Shown here piece after piece: positions 33,294 to 43,309 of a DNA stretch of 61,280 bases. Position 1 is the stretch's first letter. The number at the start of each line of letters is the position of its first letter. The notes beneath the pieces were generated by a model. The model was not told the DNA's origin. It was given only the letters and a program-made list of their open reading frames with translations, and searched no databases. The translations under genes and the position numbers were made by a program. The DNA lies in assembly GCA_004173355.1 (NCBI GenBank), contig SEAD01000011.1:1-61280 (forward strand), written 5' to 3'. This stretch comes from Chitinophagaceae bacterium. Lineage in GTDB: Bacteria > Bacteroidota > Bacteroidia > Chitinophagales > Chitinophagaceae.

Positions 33294-36200
33294 ATGAGAA
33301 AACCCGGACTTCTGGCAAGGCTGGCGGTATTGGCATCCCTGGTTTCAGGGCCCGTCGTACTTCCCGCCCAGGTCACCTTTCCTGAAAATGGCATCGCCAA
33401 TCCCAGGCACGGCCATTACGCATTTACCAACGCGACCATCGTCAAGGACGCAGGCAGCACGATCAGCAACGGCACACTCGTTATCAGGGACGGACGAATT
33501 ACCGCCGTCGGTGCAAATCTAGCTGCACCCGCCGGTGCAGTGGTGATCGACTGCAAAGGCAAGTATCTCTATCCTTCTTTTATTGACATCTACGCCGATT
33601 ATGGCACGGCTGCACCCCAGCGTGCCCCCGGCGGCGGTGGATTTGGCGGACCGGCACAGCTGGCCACTACCACCAAGGGTCCGTTTGGCTGGAACCAGGC
33701 CATGAAATCAGATGTGGATGCTTACAAGGTATTTGCGGTTGATGATGCAAAAGCAAAACCACTGCGTGATGCCGGTTTCGGTACGGTACTTTCGCATGTG
33801 AAAGATGGCATTGCACGTGGCACGGGTACGGTGGTGACCCTGGCCAACGAACGGGAGAACATGGTGATCGTGCGTGACAGGGCCACTGCCCACTTTTCAT
33901 TCAGCAAGGGTACGTCCACCCAGAGTTATCCTTCTTCCATGATGGGAACGATCGCCCTGCTGCGACAGTCCTATCTCGATGCACAATGGTACAAAGGCAA
34001 TCCTCCCCTCGAAGGATTCAATGCCACACTGAAAGCAATCAATGACAATGCCTCGCTGCCACAGGTGTTTGAAGCCGGTGACCTCTGGAACGACCTCCGT
34101 GCCGATCGCATCGGGGATGAATTCGGTTTCCAATATATCATCAAAGGGGGAGGTAACGAATACCAGCGCGTAAAAGAAATCAAGGCAACCAATGCATCCT
34201 ATATCATCAGCCTCAATTACCCGCAGGCACAGGACGTGGAAGATCCGAATGATGCAAGGTTTGTATCACTGAAGGATATGAAACACTGGGAACTGGCGCC
34301 AACCAACCCGGCGGCGATGGAAAAAGCAGGAGTGCCATTCGCACTTACCACTGCCGATCTCCGCACGGTAAGCCTGTTCTGGGCCAACCTCCGCAAGGCG
34401 ATGGAATATGGCCTCACGGAAAACAAGGCGCTTGACGCACTGACACGCACCCCAGCCACCCTGATGGGTGTATATGATAAGGTAGGAAGCCTTGAGCCAG
34501 GCAAACTGGCCAATTTCCTGATCACAAACGGACCAATATTCGGCGAAAAAACCAGTATCCTGGAAAACTATGTACAGGGTACCCCGTATACAGTAAAAGA
34601 GGATATGGGTACTGTCACCGGTACGTATGCCGTGACGGTGAACGGCGTGAAAGGTGCCGAGAAATATACGCTCGATGTAAAAACGGGTAGCAGCGCTTCA
34701 CTCGTGGGAACCGATACACTGAATACCAGGTTCAGCTATGATGGTAAAAATGTGAAACTGGGTTTTGCGGCCAATACGCGCCGCCAGCGGCCCGGCGCAG
34801 ACAATGCCGCACCTGCAGGTAGCCGTCCCGGTGGATTTAACCGCGGCACCGAATCAGCCGCGCTGCCTCCGAACGCAGTACTGCTCAGCGGTATCAGCAA
34901 CGGGAAAGAATGGAACGGTACGGGTATCGATTCATCCGGCAATTCCATTACCTGGACCGCTGTGCTGACCAGCAGCCGCGAACCACAGGCCGACACAACC
35001 CGCCGCAAAGAGGCACCGGTTCTCGGCCGCGTTACTTTCCCCTTCGAGCCATTCGGATGGGAGGAAAGCCAGAAGCCGCAACAGGAGACCATCCTGATAA
35101 AAAATGCAACGGTGTGGACCAATGAAAAAGACGGGATCCTGCAGAATACGGATGTGCTGCTGAAAGGCGGCAAAATTACCGGGGTTGGCAAAAACCTGTC
35201 TGCTGCAGGTGCCAGGGTGATTGATGGTACAGGCAAACATGTAACTGCCGGTATCATTGATGAACACTCGCATATTGCTGCTGCCTCCATCAATGAAGGC
35301 GGCCAGAGTGTGACATCGGAGGTCCGGATTTCGGATAACCTGAACCCGGAAGACATCAATATCTACCGACAGCTCAGTGGTGGTGTGACAACTTCACATA
35401 TCCTCCATGGTTCGGCCAACGTGATCGGCGGACAGACGCAACTGATCAAACTCCGCTGGGGTGCCAACGATGATGACCTGAAGTTTAAAGGTTGGACCGG
35501 CCAGATCAAATTTGCCCTCGGGGAAAACGTAAAACGTTCGTCCTCTACCCAGGGCAACAACCGTTATCCTGACTCCCGGATGGGTGTTGAGCAGGTGCTG
35601 GTGGATGCTTTTACCCGCGCGAAGGACTACCAGAAAGAATGGAAGGTCTATAATGACACAAAAAATAAAAAGGGTCTGACCGCTCCACGCCGCGATCTCG
35701 AACTGGATGCGCTGGTGGAAATCCTGGAAAATAAACGCTACATCACCTGTCACTCCTATGTACAGAGTGAGATCATGGGATCAATCGAAGTAGCCAACCG
35801 AATGGGGTATAAGTACAATACCTTTACCCATATCCTCGAAGGCTATAAGGTAGCGGATAAAATGCTGGAGCACGGTGCCAACGCATCCACGTTCTCCGAC
35901 TGGTGGGCTTACAAGATGGAAGTGGAAGACGCGATCCCGTACAATGCGGCAATCATGCAGCATGTAGGACTGAATGTAGCGATCAATTCGGATGATGCAG
36001 AAATGGCCCGCCGTCTCAACCAGGAAGCCGCTAAAATAGTGAAATATGGTGGCGTTACGGAAGAGGAAGCGCTGAAGATGGTTACCCTCAACCCGGCGAA
36101 AATGCTGCACGTGGATGATAAGGTTGGTTCCGTGAAAGTAGGTAAGGATGCCGATGTGGTGCTCTGGAGCGACAACCCGCTGAGCATTTATGCAAAATCA

Positions 36201-36440
36201 TTGTATACCATCGTGGATGGTACCGTGTATTTTGACCGCGAAAAAGATGCGGAACTCCAGAAGCAGGTGGACATTGAACGCAACCGGCTGGTGCGTAAAC
36301 TGAATGGCGAAAAAAGGAGTGGTGCACCAATGGTGCCTGCACAGCCAACCTATTACCTGATGCATACCTGCAGCGATCATGGCCACAGCCATGGACTGCT
36401 GGTTACTGAAGACACCGGTGATTTTGAAACCAATGATTAA
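33294..36440 (+). CDS. exported double-domain amidohydrolase
   Basis: A 1,048-residue protein. Start 33294 gives a signal peptide (MRKPGLLARLAVLASL ... LPAQ). Two amidohydrolase-fold halves are joined by a Gly/Pro/Arg-rich linker near 500-530. In the first half the usual HxH metal motif is replaced (LYPSFIDIYADYG), so it is probably inactive. The second half is intact: IIDEHSHIAAAS (HxH), later CHSYVQSE, THILEGYK and NSDDAEMARR, which supply the other metal ligands, as in imidazolonepropionase-like hydrolases. The C-terminus carries HTCSDHGHSHG, a His/Cys cluster that could bind metal. The substrate is unknown; a periplasmic cyclic amide or dipeptide is possible. The paralogue at 36463 follows 22 nt later. 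Confidence 0.85.
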   Translation: MRKPGLLARLAVLASLVSGPVVLPAQVTFPENGIANPRHGHYAFTNATIVKDAGSTISNGTLVIRDGRITAVGANLAAPAGAVVIDCKGKYLYPSFIDIYADYGTAAPQRAPGGGGFGGPAQLATTTKGPFGWNQAMKSDVDAYKVFAVDDAKAKPLRDAGFGTVLSHVKDGIARGTGTVVTLANERENMVIVRDRATAHFSFSKGTSTQSYPSSMMGTIALLRQSYLDAQWYKGNPPLEGFNATLKAINDNASLPQVFEAGDLWNDLRADRIGDEFGFQYIIKGGGNEYQRVKEIKATNASYIISLNYPQAQDVEDPNDARFVSLKDMKHWELAPTNPAAMEKAGVPFALTTADLRTVSLFWANLRKAMEYGLTENKALDALTRTPATLMGVYDKVGSLEPGKLANFLITNGPIFGEKTSILENYVQGTPYTVKEDMGTVTGTYAVTVNGVKGAEKYTLDVKTGSSASLVGTDTLNTRFSYDGKNVKLGFAANTRRQRPGADNAAPAGSRPGGFNRGTESAALPPNAVLLSGISNGKEWNGTGIDSSGNSITWTAVLTSSREPQADTTRRKEAPVLGRVTFPFEPFGWEESQKPQQETILIKNATVWTNEKDGILQNTDVLLKGGKITGVGKNLSAAGARVIDGTGKHVTAGIIDEHSHIAAASINEGGQSVTSEVRISDNLNPEDINIYRQLSGGVTTSHILHGSANVIGGQTQLIKLRWGANDDDLKFKGWTGQIKFALGENVKRSSSTQGNNRYPDSRMGVEQVLVDAFTRAKDYQKEWKVYNDTKNKKGLTAPRRDLELDALVEILENKRYITCHSYVQSEIMGSIEVANRMGYKYNTFTHILEGYKVADKMLEHGANASTFSDWWAYKMEVEDAIPYNAAIMQHVGLNVAINSDDAEMARRLNQEAAKIVKYGGVTEEEALKMVTLNPAKMLHVDDKVGSVKVGKDADVVLWSDNPLSIYAKSLYTIVDGTVYFDREKDAELQKQVDIERNRLVRKLNGEKRSGAPMVPAQPTYYLMHTCSDHGHSHGLLVTEDTGDFETND

Positions 36441-36462
36441 GGCTTCCATTAAAATAAAGCGC

Positions 36463-37785
36463 ATGAAAAAAATAATGTTCGCCCTGTTTGCCGCAGTTAC
36501 GCTCCAGGCAGGTGCACAATCCAATGTGATGCCCGCGGGGCCGCAGAAAGGGTTGATGATAATAAAAAATGCCACCATCCATGTGGGTAACGGGAAGGTC
36601 ATCCAGAACGGTACTATCAAGGTACAGGATGGCAAGATTACGGAAGTGGGCGAGAACCTGCCAACGCCGGCTGACGATGTGAAAGTCATTGATGCAAAAG
36701 GTAAACATGTGTATCCCGGGCTTATCCTTCCAACCAGTTCACTCGGACTGGTGGAGATCAGTGCGGTCCGTGCCAGCAATGACACACGTGAGATTGGTGA
36801 ACTGAATCCGAGCGTGCGTTCAATTGTGGCCTACAACGCCGATTCAAAAGTGATCAATACCCTGCGCTCCAACGGGATCCTGCTCGCCAATGTGATCCCC
36901 CAGGGGGAACTGCTGTCGGGATCATCCTCGGTGGTGCAGCTGGATGCGTGGAACTGGGAAGATGCAGCGTATAATATGGATGGCGGAATGAATATTTTCA
37001 TGCCATCACTGCTCGCAAGGCCGGCACGCGGACGTTTTGGTGCCGGTGGTCCGAATGCCGGTGGCGCACCTTCTGATCCGGTTAAGGAAGGACTGGAAAA
37101 AATCGAACGCCTGAAAGCATTTTTCCGCGAGGCAAAAGCATACAATGCAGAAGCAGCACATACAGAAACCAACCTGAAGTTTGAAGCACTCAAACCGCTG
37201 TTTGCGAAAAAACAACGGCTTTATGTGCATGCAAACACTGCCAAACAGATGCTGGTGGCGCTCGACTTCGTCAAGGAATTCGGAGTGGACATGACCATCG
37301 TTGGTGGCAGCGAAAGCTGGCAGATCGCTGACCTGCTGAAGCAGAACAACGTGTCGGTGATCCTTTCACAGATGCACAGCCTGCCAACCGGTGAGGATGA
37401 TGATGTGGACCAGCCGTACAAATCGGCGGCTGCCCTGCAGAAAGCAGGAGTGGTGTTTGCCATTTCCGATGATGACAGCCAGACCCGTGGCCGCAACCTG
37501 GCGTTCAATGCCGGTACTGCTGCTGCCTACGGACTGACAAAGGAAGAAGCCCTGCAGGCTATTACCCTGAATGCCGCACAGGTACTGGGTGTTGCCGATA
37601 AAACGGGAAGTATCGAAGTAGGAAAGGATGCAAATATTATCATCAGTGATGGTGATATCCTCGACATGCGCACCCAGAATGTAACGGATGCCTATATCCA
37701 GGGGCGCAAGATTGACCTGAATGACAAGCAGAAAATGCTGAACAACCGTTACCTCGAAAAATACAACCTGAAAAAACCATTCTAA
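36463..37785 (+). CDS. exported amidohydrolase-fold paralogue, probably inactive
   Basis: A 440-residue protein with a signal peptide (MKKIMFALFAAVTLQAGAQ). It follows the amidohydrolase fold (GKHVYPGLILPTSSLGLVE, then LYVHANTAKQ, FAISDDDSQTRG, NAAQVLGVADKTGSIEVGKDA). The N-terminal HxH is replaced by PTSSLG while the later His and Asp positions remain, so binuclear metal binding is unlikely. It resembles the first half of the upstream protein and probably co-assembles with it or arose from it by duplication. The start at 36463 was chosen for the signal peptide. Confidence 0.8.
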   Translation: MKKIMFALFAAVTLQAGAQSNVMPAGPQKGLMIIKNATIHVGNGKVIQNGTIKVQDGKITEVGENLPTPADDVKVIDAKGKHVYPGLILPTSSLGLVEISAVRASNDTREIGELNPSVRSIVAYNADSKVINTLRSNGILLANVIPQGELLSGSSSVVQLDAWNWEDAAYNMDGGMNIFMPSLLARPARGRFGAGGPNAGGAPSDPVKEGLEKIERLKAFFREAKAYNAEAAHTETNLKFEALKPLFAKKQRLYVHANTAKQMLVALDFVKEFGVDMTIVGGSESWQIADLLKQNNVSVILSQMHSLPTGEDDDVDQPYKSAAALQKAGVVFAISDDDSQTRGRNLAFNAGTAAAYGLTKEEALQAITLNAAQVLGVADKTGSIEVGKDANIIISDGDILDMRTQNVTDAYIQGRKIDLNDKQKMLNNRYLEKYNLKKPF

Positions 37786-37805
37786 AACAGACAATCTGGT
37801 GTCAG

Positions 37806-37838
37806 GCGGTCCCGCATCAGCGGGACCGCTTTTTTTTT
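37806..37838 (+). terminator. intrinsic terminator of the amidohydrolase operon
   Basis: GCGGTCCCGC (37806-37815) pairs with GCGGGACCGC (37820-37829), followed by nine T. It lies 20 nt after the stop at 37785. Confidence 0.9.
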
Positions 37839-37910
37839 GCGAAGTAAGCAGTCTGGTTTGGCTATTTCATTTCACAACAGGCACAAAGCTCTTGTAAATT
37901 TAATTGCGCG

Positions 37911-37948
37911 AATAAAAAAACCCGTTCGATACTGAACGGGTTTATCTT
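37911..37948 (-). terminator. intrinsic terminator of secA
   Basis: AAACCCGTTC/GAACGGGTTT (37918-37927 and 37934-37943), read on the minus strand, is followed by a T-rich run. It lies 20 nt beyond the secA stop, and the plus side is T-rich too, so it may work in both directions. Confidence 0.8.
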
Positions 37949-37968
37949 TTGAGGCCAGGGTGAACGGA

Positions 37969-40900
37969 TTACTCAGCGTCCTTTCCGTGGCAGTTCTTAT
38001 ATTTCTTACCGCTACCGCAGGGGCATGGATCATTACGTCCAACCTTTGGTCCCACCTTCACCGGTTCCTGTTTTACAACAGGGCCGCCTGTAGGATCAAA
38101 CTGGTCGCGCTCGTTTGCTGCGTAGTCCTGGCCGGCTGCATCGATTTCCTCCTTGTTGGCGGTCATCTTGCTGTAGTCGGTTTTGACTTCGCGTGCTTCC
38201 TGTAACGGTGCGTTCTCCTGAACCGGGATCTGGGCATGGCTGAGGAAGGATACGATATCCTTGTTTACGTCAGTCGCCATGCTGTTGAACTGGTTGTAGG
38301 CTTCCACTTTATAAATCACCAGCGGGTCTTTCTGTTCGAGGTAGGCGGTCTGCACGCTTTGTTTGAGATCATCCATCGCACGCAGGTGTTCCTTCCACGC
38401 ATCATCGATCACCAGCAGTGTGATTGTTTTTTCCAGGTTCGTGAGCAGTTCCTTTCCTTCGCTTTCGATTGTTTTATCGAGCGGGGCGAGTACGTTGAGT
38501 CCCTTGCGGCCATCAGCAAACGGTACTACCACGTTCTCGATATGTTTGCCCTGGGTATTCCGGATATTACGGAACACAGGTACCGATTGGGTCTGCAGCT
38601 CCGTCTTGCGTGCAAGGTAACGGGCCGATGCTTCCTCGTACAGTTTATCGATCAACGTGTTCTGGTCGGTCTTGCGGAAAGTTTCCTCGTCAATAGTTGT
38701 ATTGATACCGAAATTTACGATGGTAGCCATCTTGAAACCTTCGTAATCCTGCTCCTGCCGGTAACCGGCAACCAGGCCTTCTGCCACCACGGCGAATGCA
38801 TTATCAATATCGAGTGAGAGACGGTCACCAAACAGGGCGTGCTGGCGTTTGCCATAAATCACATTCCGCTGTTTGTTCATCACATCATCATATTCGAGGA
38901 GGCGCTTGCGGATACCGAAGTTATTTTCTTCCACTTTCTTCTGTGCACGCTGGATGCTGTTGCTGATCATGCTGTGCTGGATCACATCCCCTTCCTTGTA
39001 TCCGAGTTTGTCCATCATGGAAGCAATACGTTCGCTGCCGAACATCCTCATCAGGTCATCTTCCAGTGATACATAAAACTGCGAACTACCCGGGTCACCC
39101 TGGCGACCGGCACGACCACGCAGCTGGCGGTCAACACGGCGGCTTTCGTGCCGCTCGGTACCGATGATTGCGAGGCCACCGGCTTCTTTCACACCTGGTC
39201 CGAGTTTGATATCCGTACCACGGCCGGCCATGTTGGTGGCGATGGTCACTGCACCGGCAAGACCGGCTTCCGTCACCACCTGTGCTTCACGGGCGTGCTG
39301 TTTTGCGTTCAGTACATTGTGCGGGATCTTTTTCTGCTGCAGCATCCGGGCAAGCAGTTCGGATATTTCAACGGAAGTGGTACCTACCAGTACCGGCCGG
39401 CCGGCTGCACGCAGTGCTTCCACTTCATCGATTACCGCTTTGTATTTTTCACGTTTGGTCTTGTATACAAGGTCCTGGCGGTCATCCCGGATCATGTTGA
39501 GGTTGGTCGGGATATTCACCACATCCAGTTTGTAAATGCTCCAGAGCTCAGCTGCCTCCGTTTCCGCAGTACCCGTCATACCGCAAAGCTTGTGGTACAT
39601 CCGGAAATAGTTCTGCAGGGTAACCGTTGCGTAGGTCTGGGTGGCCGCTTCGATCTTCACATTCTCTTTCGCTTCCAGTGCCTGGTGCAGGCCATCGCTG
39701 TAACGGCGGCCTTCCATGATACGACCGGTCTGTTCGTCCACGATCTTGATCGCACCGTTATCAATCACATACTCCACATCTTTCTGGAACAGGGAATAGG
39801 CTTTCAGCAATTGCTGTACGGTATGGATGCGATCGGCTTTCTGTGAGTATTCATTCAGTAATGCTTCCTTCTGGTGGAGTTTGTCCTCCGGGTTGTCCGC
39901 GCTTTTTTCCACCTCAGCCAGTTTAACCGAAATATCGGGCAGCACAAAGAACTCGGGATCTTCACCCGAGCGGGTGATGGAATTCAGGCCTTTTTCGGTG
40001 AGGTCAACCGAGTTTTGTTTTTCATCAATATGGAAAAGCAGTTCGCTATCCACGATATGCATGTTTTTCTGCTGGTCGGACAGGTAATGGTTCTCCGCTT
40101 TCTGGAGCTTTACCCGCACACCCGGCTCACTGAGGAATTTGATCAGCGGACCATATTTCGGGAGACCACGGAACGCCCTCAGCAGGTGCAGGCCACCGGT
40201 CTTTGCATCGTCTTCCCCTTTTTCAAAAGCGCGTTTTGCCTCGTTCAATGCGGTACGTACGATGCTCTCCTGCTCCTGCACCAGGGACAGGATCCTTGGT
40301 TTGTGTACATGGAATTGCTGGTCGTCGCCACGTGCCACCGGACCGGAAATGATCAGCGGGGTACGTGCATCATCGATCAGTACGCTGTCCACCTCATCCA
40401 CCATCGCGAAATGGTGCTTTCGCTGTACCATTTCCGCAGGGGAGTGCACCATGTTATCGCGGAGGTAATCAAATCCAAATTCATTATTGGTACCATAGGT
40501 GATGTCGGCGAGGTACGCATTGCGGCGCTCCTGGGTATTGGGCTGGTGTTTGTCGATACAATCCACACGCAGTCCGAGCCACTCGAAGATGGGGCCATTC
40601 CATTCAGAGTCACGACGGGCGAGGTAGTCATTCACGGTAACGATATGCACGCCTTCCCCTGCCAGGGCATTCAGGTAGGCAGGCAGGGTGGATACGAGGG
40701 TTTTACCCTCACCCGTAGCCATTTCGGCAATCTTGCCGGAATGAAGCACCGCACCACCGATCAGCTGTACATCATAATGCACCATGTTCCAGGTTACTTC
40801 ACCACCGGCTGCGGTCCAGCTGCTGGCAAAATTCACCTGGTCATTGTCGATGCTGATATAGTTCTTTTTAGCCGCCAGTTCACGGTCAAGTGCAGTGGCA

Positions 40901-41295
40901 GTAGCCGGTGACTGGCTCTTGTCGCGGAAGCGGCGGGATGTTTCCTTTATAACTGCAAATGCCTCGGGAAGGAGTTGCTCGAGGATTTCCTCGATCTTTT
41001 TGTTCTTATCCTTCCGCAGTTTGTCGATTTCCTGGTAAATATTGTCTTTTTCGGTCAGCTCGTTGAACGGGAGCGCGTCCGCCTTGACCGTCAGCGCAGC
41101 TATTTCCTCATTGGCTTCCTTCAGGTGTTCGCTGATCCGGTCGCGGAACTCGGTGGTTTTTGAACGCAGCTGGTCATTGGTCAGGCCGGCGTAAGCGGCA
41201 AAGAACTCATTGGTCCGGCCCACAAGAGGCTGGATCTTTTTTACATCCTTGTCCGATTTGTTACCGCCAAATAATTTCGAAATAATACCAAGCAT
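37969..41295 (-). CDS. secA: protein translocase ATPase SecA
   Basis: The motor that drives unfolded preproteins through SecYEG. At 1,108 residues it is much longer than E. coli SecA (901), as is usual in Bacteroidota because of insertions in the nucleotide-binding and preprotein-crosslinking regions. It shows Walker [11 protein letters not shown] near 195, [14 protein letters not shown] near 300, [13 protein letters not shown], and a C-terminal SEC-C zinc motif [17 protein letters not shown] that binds SecB or ribosomes. The start [11 protein letters not shown] matches SecA N-termini; an in-frame ATG 26 codons upstream (41373) also exists. Confidence 0.97.
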   Translation of the reverse strand: MLGIISKLFGGNKSDKDVKKIQPLVGRTNEFFAAYAGLTNDQLRSKTTEFRDRISEHLKEANEEIAALTVKADALPFNELTEKDNIYQEIDKLRKDKNKKIEEILEQLLPEAFAVIKETSRRFRDKSQSPATATALDRELAAKKNYISIDNDQVNFASSWTAAGGEVTWNMVHYDVQLIGGAVLHSGKIAEMATGEGKTLVSTLPAYLNALAGEGVHIVTVNDYLARRDSEWNGPIFEWLGLRVDCIDKHQPNTQERRNAYLADITYGTNNEFGFDYLRDNMVHSPAEMVQRKHHFAMVDEVDSVLIDDARTPLIISGPVARGDDQQFHVHKPRILSLVQEQESIVRTALNEAKRAFEKGEDDAKTGGLHLLRAFRGLPKYGPLIKFLSEPGVRVKLQKAENHYLSDQQKNMHIVDSELLFHIDEKQNSVDLTEKGLNSITRSGEDPEFFVLPDISVKLAEVEKSADNPEDKLHQKEALLNEYSQKADRIHTVQQLLKAYSLFQKDVEYVIDNGAIKIVDEQTGRIMEGRRYSDGLHQALEAKENVKIEAATQTYATVTLQNYFRMYHKLCGMTGTAETEAAELWSIYKLDVVNIPTNLNMIRDDRQDLVYKTKREKYKAVIDEVEALRAAGRPVLVGTTSVEISELLARMLQQKKIPHNVLNAKQHAREAQVVTEAGLAGAVTIATNMAGRGTDIKLGPGVKEAGGLAIIGTERHESRRVDRQLRGRAGRQGDPGSSQFYVSLEDDLMRMFGSERIASMMDKLGYKEGDVIQHSMISNSIQRAQKKVEENNFGIRKRLLEYDDVMNKQRNVIYGKRQHALFGDRLSLDIDNAFAVVAEGLVAGYRQEQDYEGFKMATIVNFGINTTIDEETFRKTDQNTLIDKLYEEASARYLARKTELQTQSVPVFRNIRNTQGKHIENVVVPFADGRKGLNVLAPLDKTIESEGKELLTNLEKTITLLVIDDAWKEHLRAMDDLKQSVQTAYLEQKDPLVIYKVEAYNQFNSMATDVNKDIVSFLSHAQIPVQENAPLQEAREVKTDYSKMTANKEEIDAAGQDYAANERDQFDPTGGPVVKQEPVKVGPKVGRNDPCPCGSGKKYKNCHGKDAE

Positions 41296-41396
41296 GATGA
41301 CTGGGTTATGGGATAGGTAGAAATAAATATTGTTCGGTTGCTGGTCTCTCAAAAAGGGTGCTACAAGGCGCATTTCGCCATTTTGACAGAGGCCGA

Positions 41397-41404
41397 CAAA
41401 GATA
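41397..41404 (-). promoter_or_regulatory. candidate secA -7 box
   Basis: TATCTTTG on the minus strand matches TAnnTTTG exactly. It predicts a leader of about 95 nt before the conserved secA start, with the in-frame ATG at 41373 only about 18 nt into the transcript. Confidence 0.45.
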
Positions 41405-41494
41405 ATAGATAGTTACGGTTTTTGGGTTCATTGGCATTATTTACACTACATTAACTTACTTTTCCGGTCCGCTGGTATAAATACTAAAAGCCAC

Positions 41495-42196
41495 ATGAGA
41501 CCTCTCCGATTTTTAAAGATTGTCGTCCTTACCGGAACCATACTGGTATCCGGCTCGTGCAACAGCGGCGAAGCCGGCAACACTGGCGAGGTGGATGCCG
41601 ACCGGATCTTCCTGGATTATCATTTTACCGCATATGAAGAGGGCGGCGATATCGCCCTCAAACTGCAATACCGTGCGGGCGGGCCGCAGGGCAGCGCGCT
41701 GTTACTGGCACCACCTGCCGGTGTCACGGTCGATGGCCAGCCGGTACCGGTGGATAGTTCGGGAATCGACGGGGCATTTTATGAGCTGGTTAAACCCTTC
41801 AGCGACTTTTCAGGCAGCCATGTGATCGTGTATACGGATGCCAACGGCAAAAAGCTCGAAGAAACCGTGGAGTTCCCGCCGCTTGACCTCGCGGGGGTGC
41901 TGCCGGATACACTCGACAGGTCCGGGATCGAAGTCCCGCTGGCGGGTCTGGGCAAAGGCGACTTGGTGCAGGTGCTGCTGACGGATACGTCGGCGTACAG
42001 TCCGGGCATCGAACGGACCGACTCGCTCCGGGATGGTGTACTGAGAATCAGTGAACAGGAACTTTCCAGGATCAAAAGCGGACCGGTAAATTTCCAGCTT
42101 CTCCGGCATCGGATCCGTCCGCTCAGTAACCCGACCGCGGCAGGCGGGAAGCTAACCGTTACCTATGCTATCGCCCGGGAAGTCTTTATTCGGTAA
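41495..42196 (+). CDS. hypothetical lipoprotein
   Basis: A 233-residue protein with a lipoprotein leader (lipobox VSGSC, Cys22) followed by a short Gly/Asn/Glu-rich linker. The rest is beta-rich with no motif I recognise. Tandem beta-sandwich domains are likely from the alternating pattern. It lies between secA (divergent) and atpG (same strand, 90 nt later, with its own promoter), so it is probably a single-gene unit. Confidence 0.65.
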   Translation: MRPLRFLKIVVLTGTILVSGSCNSGEAGNTGEVDADRIFLDYHFTAYEEGGDIALKLQYRAGGPQGSALLLAPPAGVTVDGQPVPVDSSGIDGAFYELVKPFSDFSGSHVIVYTDANGKKLEETVEFPPLDLAGVLPDTLDRSGIEVPLAGLGKGDLVQVLLTDTSAYSPGIERTDSLRDGVLRISEQELSRIKSGPVNFQLLRHRIRPLSNPTAAGGKLTVTYAIAREVFIR

Positions 42197-42256
42197 ATTT
42201 TGTCCAGTTTCTGTCCCCATTTCACGCTTCCTGATGGAATATTCCCCTGAACCGTT

Positions 42257-42264
42257 TACTTTTG
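42257..42264 (+). promoter_or_regulatory. candidate atpG -7 box
   Basis: TACTTTTG matches TAnnTTTG exactly, 22 nt before the atpG ATG. This suggests that atpG is transcribed on its own, not as the end of an ATP synthase operon. Confidence 0.45.
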
Positions 42265-42286
42265 CGGCCGATAAACATCAATCTAC

Positions 42287-43168
42287 ATGGCAGGCCAGTT
42301 AAAAGAAGTACGTAACCGAATCAAGTCCGTCCAGAGCACCCAGCAGATCACGAAGGCCATGAAAATGGTCAGCGCCGCGAAACTGCGCCGGGCACAGGAT
42401 GCGATCACCCAGATGAGGCCGTATTCCAAAAAACTGCAGGAGATGCTCAGCAATATCGTGAGCAATTCCGATGGGGATATGTCACTTCCGCTTGCCGCTG
42501 ACCGCCAGGTGGAAAAAGTGCTGCTGATCGTGATCACCAGCGACCGTGGTCTTGCCGGCGCCTTCAATGCCAACCTGATCAAACTCGCGAAACAGACCAT
42601 CAACCAACGGTATCCCGCCCAGTACGCAAAAGGCAATGTCCAGATCTGGGGTATCGGGAAAAAAGGATACGAGCATTTCCTCAAGAATAATTACAAAACC
42701 AGCGATACGTTCAAGGATATTTTCCTCAACCTCAGTTTTGAGCAGGTACAACGTGCCTCCGAGGCAGCGGTAAAAGGGTTCCTTGATGGCAAATTTGACG
42801 CAGTTGAAATTGTATACAGCCAGTTCAGGAATGCAGGAACCCAGGTGTTCACTGTTGAACGTTTCCTGCCGATCCCGAAGGTAGAAAAGAAAAAAGGTGA
42901 CATTAAGGCGGACTTTATTTTTGATCCGTCAAAGGAAGAACTCATCACCGAGCTGATGCCGAAGATCCTCAACACACAATTATATAAGGCAGTGCTTGAT
43001 TCAAATGCATCCGAACATGGTGCACGGATGACCGCAATGGACAAGGCGAGTGAAAACGCCAACGGCCTGCTGAAAAACCTGAAGATCTCGTACAACCGCG
43101 CCCGCCAGGCCGCGATCACCACGGAGCTCACCGAGATCGTCAGCGGTGCAGCTGCCCTGCAGGGTTAA
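42287..43168 (+). CDS. atpG: ATP synthase gamma subunit
   Basis: The central rotor stalk of F1-ATPase. The 293-residue protein starts with the conserved N-terminal helix (GQLKEVRNRIKSVQSTQQITKAMKMVSAAKLRRAQ), shows SDRGLAGAFNANLIK, and ends with the conserved C-terminal helix (ARQAAITTELTEIVSGAAAL). These two helices form the coiled-coil rotor shaft. Length is normal. No other ATP synthase gene is near it: the neighbours are a lipoprotein and scpB. Confidence 0.97.
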   Translation: MAGQLKEVRNRIKSVQSTQQITKAMKMVSAAKLRRAQDAITQMRPYSKKLQEMLSNIVSNSDGDMSLPLAADRQVEKVLLIVITSDRGLAGAFNANLIKLAKQTINQRYPAQYAKGNVQIWGIGKKGYEHFLKNNYKTSDTFKDIFLNLSFEQVQRASEAAVKGFLDGKFDAVEIVYSQFRNAGTQVFTVERFLPIPKVEKKKGDIKADFIFDPSKEELITELMPKILNTQLYKAVLDSNASEHGARMTAMDKASENANGLLKNLKISYNRARQAAITTELTEIVSGAAALQG

Positions 43169-43309
43169 TTTTCGGTAAAAACTTGTTGATAAGTGTGTTT
43201 CCATGTGTAAGCACCCGCCCGTAATTTCGACCTTCCGGGTTGGAGCTGAAACGCCTGTTAACAAAGGGTGCCGACCGGTTATCCCGGCCCTGTAATACGA
43301 ATTTTGTTT

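Noticed and set aside
39874-40911. A 345-codon plus-strand frame opposite secA
   Set aside because: It is a shadow of secA; it has no motif and the real SecA frame is unambiguous.
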